Of a stretch of 64,000 nt of DNA, positions 58,023 to 64,000 are shown piece after piece. The DNA is from Mantis religiosa. Its lineage: Eukaryota; Arthropoda; Insecta; Mantodea; Mantidae. Each line of letters starts with the position of its first letter. The first letter of the stretch is position 1. Both the position numbers and the translations under genes were made by a program. The notes beneath the pieces were generated by a model. The model was not told the DNA's origin, searched no databases, and was given only the letters and a program-made list of their open reading frames with translations. The stretch is from positions 372,001 through 436,000 of the forward strand of contig JAUKNK010000331.1 of assembly GCA_030765055.1 (NCBI GenBank), given 5' to 3'.

Positions 58023-59038
58023 AGCCCTAGGAAACTGCGCAACTTTTTCTTATCCTTTGGGCGAGGACAATCTCTCACAGCCTGTGTCTTCTCCGGGTCT
58101 GTGGCCACTCCGGTTGCTAAGACTATGTGGCCCAAGTTCTTCACTTCCTTGCGGAAGAGCTGGCACTTCTTCGCGTTCAGCTTCAAGTTGGTCGCCTGAA
58201 GTCTCTGTAGCACCTTACTCAGATTCTCGAGGTGATCTTCAAAAGTCTTTCCGACGATGATGATGTCGAGCAGGTATAGCAGGCAGGCGTCGTAAGTCAG
58301 TCCTCTCATCACTGACTCCATGAGGCGTTGGAACGTAGCTGGTGCGTTGCAGAGGCCAAAGGGCATAACTGTGAACTGCCAGAGCCCTTGGCCTGTCGAG
58401 AATGCGGTCTTCTCCTTGTCTCTTGGGTCTAGAGCTACCTGCCAGTAGCCCGACTTCAGGTCCAGGGTCGAGAACCACTGTGCACCAGGTAGCGTGTCCA
58501 GGGTGTCGTCAATCCTGGGTAAGGGGAAACAGTCCTTCCGGGTGACAGCGTTCAGCTTCCTGTAGTCCACGCAGAAGCGCAGCTCGCCGTTCTTCTTCGT
58601 CACCAAGACTACAGGGGAACACCAAGGACTGTCAGACTCTTCAACCACTCCCCTGGATCTCATCTCCTCCAGCATGTCTCGTACCGCCCCTTGCTTCGCC
58701 AGCGGAACGCGTCTATGTGGTTGCCGAATAGACCGGGCGTCTCCGGTGTCGATGCGGTGAAGTACTTTGTCCGTGCGGCCGTAGTCACTATCACCTTGGC
58801 TGAAGACGCGCTGGTATCGTCTCAGCAGTTGTCGAACTTTCTCCAGATGTTCTGCGGTCAGGTGGTCGGCCGCCCTCTCCAGTAAGCCTTCTAGCCGGGG
58901 CCCCAGGTGTTGCGTCGGCACCGGCTCCTGTGTCTTGTCGATTGCTGTCACGCTTACCACGGGCTCGCACGTTCCCAACTCCGTCCTGCGCTGGACGTCA
59001 TGATCGGTGTCCATTGGATTTAGCAGTCTCACTGGCAC
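58019..59038 (-). pseudogene. Reverse transcriptase of gypsy copy 4, altered active site
   Basis: A 339-codon frame. It includes KNGELRFCVDYRKLNAVTRK, FPLPRIDDTLDTLPGAQWFS with TLDLKSGYWQVALDP, and GLWQFTVMPFGLCNAPATFQ. The active-site box reads YLLDIIIVG, whereas Ty3/gypsy RTs have YLDD; loss of the first aspartate should abolish catalysis. The frame ends at a TGA replacing the cysteine of FLGLC (58020-58022). Confidence 0.88.
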
Positions 59039-59142
59039 CTCCTCTCGGCACGGCAGCTATGCCCTGGCTACACATAGTCCGTGCACAGGCGTCTTCTGGT
59101 CCAGCATCATTTTCCTGGTTCTCTGGCCTTCCAGTCGCGCCG

Positions 59143-59715
59143 TCACCACCACCTCACTCCTCGCGGGGACACGTCTTCGTTCATGACGACCCTGCAAATT
59201 CCACGGCGCTCTTCTGGTTGACGGAGTATAACCTCTTCTCCGTTGAGCCGCAGGACCTTCTGGCCGACGTCGACCGTCGCCTCATGGCTCCGGAGGGCAT
59301 CCAATCCCAGTATTACCTCCTCAGTCACTTTCGCGACGAACACCCACAGGCGTACGGTGCTCCTTCCCAAGGTCAGCTTCAGCAGGGCCTCCTCCACAGG
59401 CTAGGTGTCGCCCGATGCCGTGACAAGCTGGTATGGTCGGCTCGGCTCCCTTGTCGGCAAACCCTTCGCCACGTCAGGTCTGATGATGGTCACGGCCGCC
59501 CCGGTATCCACCAGCACGCGGCACGGCTTTCCTCTTACCCAACAGTCCGCGATGAGACTGTCATCCATCCGCCGGTTGACGGCGCGCAGTATCACTCGAG
59601 GAGATGGTGTAGAGGGCGCTGACGTGCTCCTCGCCACGCCGGGCCTTACTCGTTCTTCCGGCTGCCCTTCCTGGTGTGGGCAGTCTCTTTGCAGGTGTCC
59701 GGGCTGTCCACACCC
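59143..59715 (-). pseudogene. Gag zinc knuckle and protease of gypsy copy 4
   Basis: Begins inside the zinc knuckle (RGCGQPGHLQRDC; first cysteine side lost) and continues into the retropepsin region with RVLVDTGAAVTIIRPDVAKG and EVILGLDALRSHEATVDVG. A frame break occurs at the TAG near 59401 and another near 59170. All upstream gag and the 5' LTR are replaced at about 59715 by the R1-like LINE. Confidence 0.82.
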
Positions 59716-59976
59716 TCGGGACTTGGGGCGGGACCCCAAGTGTGAAATTAGAGTTTGTTCTGCCCATAGCGATTTTGGACCTCGGCGTAGCGGTGTCGCT
59801 GTCGAGGTTCAATAAGTTAAAAGCGCACTTGGAGGAGCTCCCACGTCCTCGTCGTCCGCCCTGGGCAGTGGTGTTGTCCATTAGGATTACCACTGGCTGA
59901 GAGGAGCAAAACGTGGAGTAGTAAAAAAGAAGGTGTAAGGGATAGAGGGAAAGTTGAGGAAGAAAAGGAAAAGGAA
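59716..59976 (+). other. 5' UTR of the R1-like LINE
   Basis: Starts at the gypsy junction with a hairpin CTTGGGGCGGGACCCCAAG (59722-59740) and runs, without coding potential, to the ORF1 ATG at 59977. The exact 5' end is uncertain by a few bases. Confidence 0.55.
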
Positions 59977-61200
59977 ATGGATCCTTCTCAGGTGTTCAAG
60001 CCACGACAGTCATTGTCGAGATCACCTGTAAGACAATCAAGTATCAAACAGGTTAGTGTAGCTCAAACTAGTAATGTAGTTAGTGGAGATGATGGTGGTG
60101 GTAGTGATAGAGCTGATGGTGATGGTGAATTCTGTAGTATAGCTAATATAATGGCAGATATCAATTGTGTTGTAACTTCAGATAAAGGATTGTCCGTAGG
60201 AAATAAAACAAAATTATATAATTATTTAGCTGAAATCACCAAAATGTATGAGAAGGTGAAAATTGATAATGTTAGGCTTCGTGCCGAATTAAAAGTGAGG
60301 AAAGAAGTTGTAGTGTCTAAGCCATCATATGCGCAGGTCGCTATGATGCCCAAGATAAGTGAGACAAATAACAAGATCCAGAGAAAAATTGAGACCAGTA
60401 AGCACACGGTCTTCATTTCATCTATGAAAGGAAAAGCAATCAAGGAAGTTGCTGACATAGTAACGAAAAACTTAAATCCAGCAAAAGAAAAAATTAAAGT
60501 GGCACAGTTAAAAACCACTGAAAGAAATCTAATATTAGAAGCGGAGACGAAAGAAGACATGGAAAAAATCTTAAATAGTGAATCTTTGAAGAACAAAGAT
60601 TTAAAAATTGAGTCCCAAAGAAAGAGGAATCCCCTAGTCATATAGTATGACATCTTAAGAAATCAAACAGATGAGGAAATTAAATACAATTTGTATGAAC
60701 AAAATTTTGTAGATTTAATGGACAAAAAAGAATTTGATGAGAAATTACAAGTTAAATTTAAGACGGGACCCAAAAATAGACCTTATGTTAATGTTGTTGA
60801 TGTAACAGCTGACATGAGGAAACTGCTAATAAATAAGGAACGAGTCCATATTGGCTTTCAATCCATTTTAGCCAAAGATTTTATAGTTGTTGCTAAATGT
60901 ATGAAATGTCAAGACTTAGGACACGTTGCTAAATATTGCACCAGGAATAAGATGGTGTGCTCCCATTGTGGTGAGCAGGACCATGAAAAGAAAGATTGCC
61001 AGAAAATCGAGCAAGCACCTGTATGCATACCCTGCCAGAACAGAGATATAATGCGTAAGAAGAGAATAAATGAACAGTCTTGATCTGAGCAGAGGAAACA
61101 ACAGCCACATTTCAGACAGTGCCAACATCCAGGAACTAAAGACTGCCCAACATATGCCATGTACTGGGGACGATTAATTGCCAGGACCGATTATGGATAA
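59977..61200 (+). pseudogene. ORF1 (gag-like) of an R1-like LINE with two in-frame stops
   Basis: A 407-codon frame from ATG (MDPSQVFKPRQSLSR...) to the TAA at 61198-61200, kept open except for a TAG at codon 223 (60643-60645) and a TGA at codon 369 (61081-61083). The N-terminal half is hydrophilic. The middle (VFISSMKGKAIKEVADIVTK) resembles the R1-type RRM-like region. The C-terminal part has CCHC knuckles CMKCQDLGHVAKYC and CSHCGEQDHEKKDC, then a degenerate third one ending CPTYAMYWGRLIARTDYG. Its product would bind element RNA. The stop codon overlaps the next frame's ATG in ATGGATAA. Confidence 0.82.
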
Positions 61201-62349
61201 GGATATTATAAATAATCATAAAAAGAGGAACAGGAATAAAGATAATCCCAGTAGAAAAAGAAGAAATGCATTAAGAGCAATGGCATATAGATTAAAAATA
61301 TCCCAAAAAGAAAGTAATAGTGTTGGAATCCAGACCGAATCTAATATAGAATTAGATGGTTATCTTACTCCAGTGACAGATAATGAAGAAGAAGAAAATA
61401 ATATATCTCATATTACTTCTGAGGATATATCAATCCAGCAAGATATTCCAAAACCGATTAGAAAGGATTCTTCAAATTTTTAAGAAAGAAAAGAAATAAA
61501 GATATAGTTTTTCAATATTTTGATCTAGATGATCAAATAGATGTATCTCCATGGATGAAAGTAGAAGGGAAGATTAAATCTAATCCGTTGTATGTTGAAA
61601 GTGATGAGGATATCATTGAGGAAGATCAAATGAAGGAAGCTGATGTGAATCCTAAGCCAATATATGACGAATTTGAGCTAATGCTCAAGTTATCAAGGTT
61701 GGAGGAAAGAGAGACTCATTTAGCAGCGCTGAGGCATCTCATCAGAAAATTACATACAAATGGAGATAAAATTACTTTTCCTATACCAGATTCCGTAGAC
61801 AGAATAGATCTACGTACCAAAAATTTACCAACTGTACCAGAAGAGTTAAAAGAATTGATAGAGATGGCATATGATCGAAGAGGGGAAAAGTTTGATTTAG
61901 ATGAAGTTTATAAGGATTTTGTCTAGAGCTATAGACGGATTGCGTTTGATTCAACCCAAAAATTTCCCCACTGTTATGTCCATATCAGGCATGACAGGAT
62001 ATATAGTGGTATTAAACAGACAACGCAACCGAAAACAATAACTAAAGTAATTTATAAACCAGTAGACAATAGATTCATACAACGACAGCCAGAGAGGAAG
62101 AAATCTTCATCGTGTACCTATAAGACAAAAAGGAATATGACGCCGATATTATATAGTGCCAAACCGAAGACACCAAAATTACAATGTAAACAAGGAATTG
62201 TTTTAAGGAAGACAAAAGGATTGCCGGATAAAAGTGCCTTTTTTACACAAGAGGGTAAAGAAGGAAAAAGTGGCTATTGGGAAGAATCCCCATATGTTCG
62301 TGGATTAAAATTTTGGAACGTGTTACAAGAAAGTAAAATTGACAAATGA
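61193..62349 (+). pseudogene. Middle ORF of the R1-like LINE, function unknown
   Basis: Its ATG (61193-61195) overlaps the ORF1 stop. The first part reads MDKDIINNHKKRNRNKDN and is basic, then acidic (TDNEEEENN). It stops at 61481-61483. A -1 shift at the heptamer A-AAT-TTT (61474-61480) leads into FLRKKRNKDIVFQYF and a frame open to 62349, except for a TAG at 61924-61926. That part includes FELMLKLSRLEERETHLAAL and RGEKFDLDEVYKDF and ends in VLQESKIDK. Its TGA overlaps the ORF2 ATG (ATGA, 62346-62349). No known domain recognised. It could be an independent third protein or a C-terminal gag extension. Confidence 0.6.
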
Positions 62350-64000
62350 TTAATATACATCATATTTTAAAATTTGGACAAATAAATACCCAACGCAGCA
62401 AGACTGTTATGTTGGAATTACGCCAGCTCATAGGCGAGATGAAGTATGATGTTATTTGTATACAGGAACAATATACCATGGGACAAAAGCTGATCCACAT
62501 GCCAGTTTCGGCGAGATGTATAATGATGGATGGCAGCAATAGTAATTTTAAATAAAGAAATGCAAGTTTTAAAAATAACGCAATTCTGTGATGAATGGAT
62601 AAACTGTGTAGAATTGAAGTATAAGGGAAAAACTTTCATTTTATGTAACCAGTATTTTCAAGATAAGGATGATACGGAAATTCATCTAGATAAATTAAAG
62701 AGGATTATTGATACCTTTAAAAATGAAACAATTTTAATGACAATGGATGCTAATGCAAAGTCCTCGTGGTGGTGGAGTAAGCAGACTGATGACAGGGGAA
62801 GGCTGGTACAAGATTTTATTATGGAACATCAATTAGTAATCCAGAATCAAATAATCCATTTACTTTCGAGGGCCGAGTGGGTGCATGTGAAAATATTGAT
62901 CTAACATTAACTAAAGGGCATATCAATAATAAAGTTTTAAATTGGAAAGTAGGACAGAATATGACGTCCAGTGATCACAATCTAATCTATTTTGATCTCA
63001 GTGTGACTGGAGAAGGTGATAGAGTTTGCAATTATGGGAACATCACAAGATATATAATAAAGGACGCTGATTGGAATAAATTGAAGTTAGAGTTCAATCA
63101 TTTAGAATATGATAATGTCAGTATGGATGTGGATAAAGAAGCAAAAGTTCTGACGACCAAAATTCAAGAATGTATGCGGAGTACCTTGAAGAAGGTAAAG
63201 ATCAAACAGGATTATACCCTTTCATTTTGGAATGAAAATTTGCAGACCCTAAGAAACAAAGTAAGGAAAGCTAGAAGAATTTATCAACGTAGTCTGATTG
63301 CGGACGAAAAGGAAAGAAATCTTAAAATCTATAGGGAGTTGAAGGATAAATATAAGAAGGATATTGAAACATATAGAAATGATTCGTGGGATAAATATAA
63401 GGAGGATAGTATAAGAAATAATGTATGGGGTGTACCATATAAGATCATAACAGATAAGATAAGGGCATCTGAAGTAATTTCGACCTTGCAAAAAGATGAT
63501 GGGCAATACACGAAAAATTGGATTGAATCTATAAACTTCCTAATGATAAAATTATTACCTTCGGATGATCTTGGAGGTGAGGAAGAGGAACATCGTGTAA
63601 AAAGAGATAAATATAATAGTGCTTATATTAATAACAAAGTCATATATCCTTTTGATGAAATGGAAGTTAGATTAGCCATACAAAGTTTGAAGAAAAGGAA
63701 AGCACCAGGACCTGATGGTATTCCAGCGGAAGTCATCCAAAATTTAGAATATCAAATAGCTCCCTATCTGACTTCCTTATTAAATGAATGTATAATTCAG
63801 GGTAGAGTGCCATATTGTTGGAAAGAAGCGGATGTAGTAATCTTGAAAAAAGCAAAGGACAAGGATCCGACAAATCCAAAGTCATATAGACCTATCTGTT
63901 TGCTAAATGTTTTAGGAAAATTACAAGAGAAACTGATATATAAAAGGATTATTGAGTATAGAGTAATGATAGGTATGACGGTAAATCAATATGGATTTAG
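62346..64000 (+). pseudogene. ORF2 of the R1-like LINE (endonuclease and reverse transcriptase), cut by window edge
   Basis: Starts at ATG in ATGATTAATATACATC. The APE endonuclease is spread over three frames: FGQINTQRSKTVMLEL and VICIQEQYT, then (after a frameshift near 62540) ILMTMDANAKSSWW, then (after another near 62830) NPFTFEGRVGACENIDLTL and NMTSSDHNLIYFDL. From about 62840 to the window edge one frame stays open into the RT: RKAPGPDGIPAEVIQN, WKEADVVILKKAKDKDP and KSYRPICLLNVLGKLQEKLI. These are R1-clade signatures. The RT catalytic boxes lie beyond the window. Confidence 0.85.

Noticed and set aside
54428..64000. R1-type fragment at 54.4 kb and R1-like LINE at 59.7 kb as one inverted, split element
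   Set aside because: They are in opposite orientation with gypsy copy 4 between them, and no overlapping region exists to prove identity; treated as separate insertions.

Overview
The window looks like a piece of a large, repeat-rich insect genome. There is no operon structure and no bacterial signal. Coding sequence is sparse, intergenic DNA is AT-rich, exon edges have GTAAG/CAG splice sites, and most recognisable coding sequence belongs to eukaryotic transposable elements (mariner, Jockey- and R1-type LINEs, Penelope, Ty3/gypsy, tRNA-derived SINEs). The C2H2 zinc-finger genes and an N-terminal acidic exon rich in IKxE motifs are typical of insects. A polyneopteran (orthopteran or cockroach-like) host is my guess; the sequence does not prove it.

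Host genes: one zinc-finger exon with 13 fingers (40232-41594, minus) looks intact. Next to it lies a tandem duplicate with a frameshift and a nonsense codon (42896-43998, minus). An N-terminal coding exon of another zinc-finger-type gene lies at 18545-18949 (minus); its finger exon would be left of the window. A weak two-exon transcript candidate sits at 37.7-38.1 kb (minus).

Layout: 1-5539 is a diverged copy of 46765-52530. This segmental duplication carries an ORF1-only LINE, SINE pieces, a Penelope fragment and a dead mariner. From 5.5 to 14.6 kb there are two Ty3/gypsy elements (copies 1 and 2) separated by LINE, SINE and mariner fragments. From 15.6 to 17.7 kb there is a dead Tc1/mariner-type transposase and a Penelope 3' end with a GIY-YIG domain. 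From 21.1 to 30.2 kb there is a fold-back tRNA-like repeat, gypsy copy 3 split by a Jockey LINE, a second Jockey LINE and an LTR-like block. From 30 to 39 kb it is mostly AT-rich unique DNA, including a perfect (GT)554 tract. From 39.7 to 44.4 kb is the zinc-finger tandem duplication. From 53 to 64 kb there is a transposase tail, an R1-type 3' end, gypsy copy 4 (minus) and, abutting it, a nearly full-length R1-like LINE (plus) running off the right edge.

How it works together: nested insertions with target-site duplications give relative dates. The LINE frameshift shared by the two duplicates predates the duplication, and one SINE inside the mariner came after it. All four gypsy copies lack a usable reverse transcriptase: two have it deleted and two have altered YLDD boxes. 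Copy 1 nevertheless keeps one uninterrupted 720-codon Gag-protease reading frame. The R1-like element shows three serially overlapping ORFs and a canonical -1 slippery heptamer, the most unusual genetic organisation seen here.
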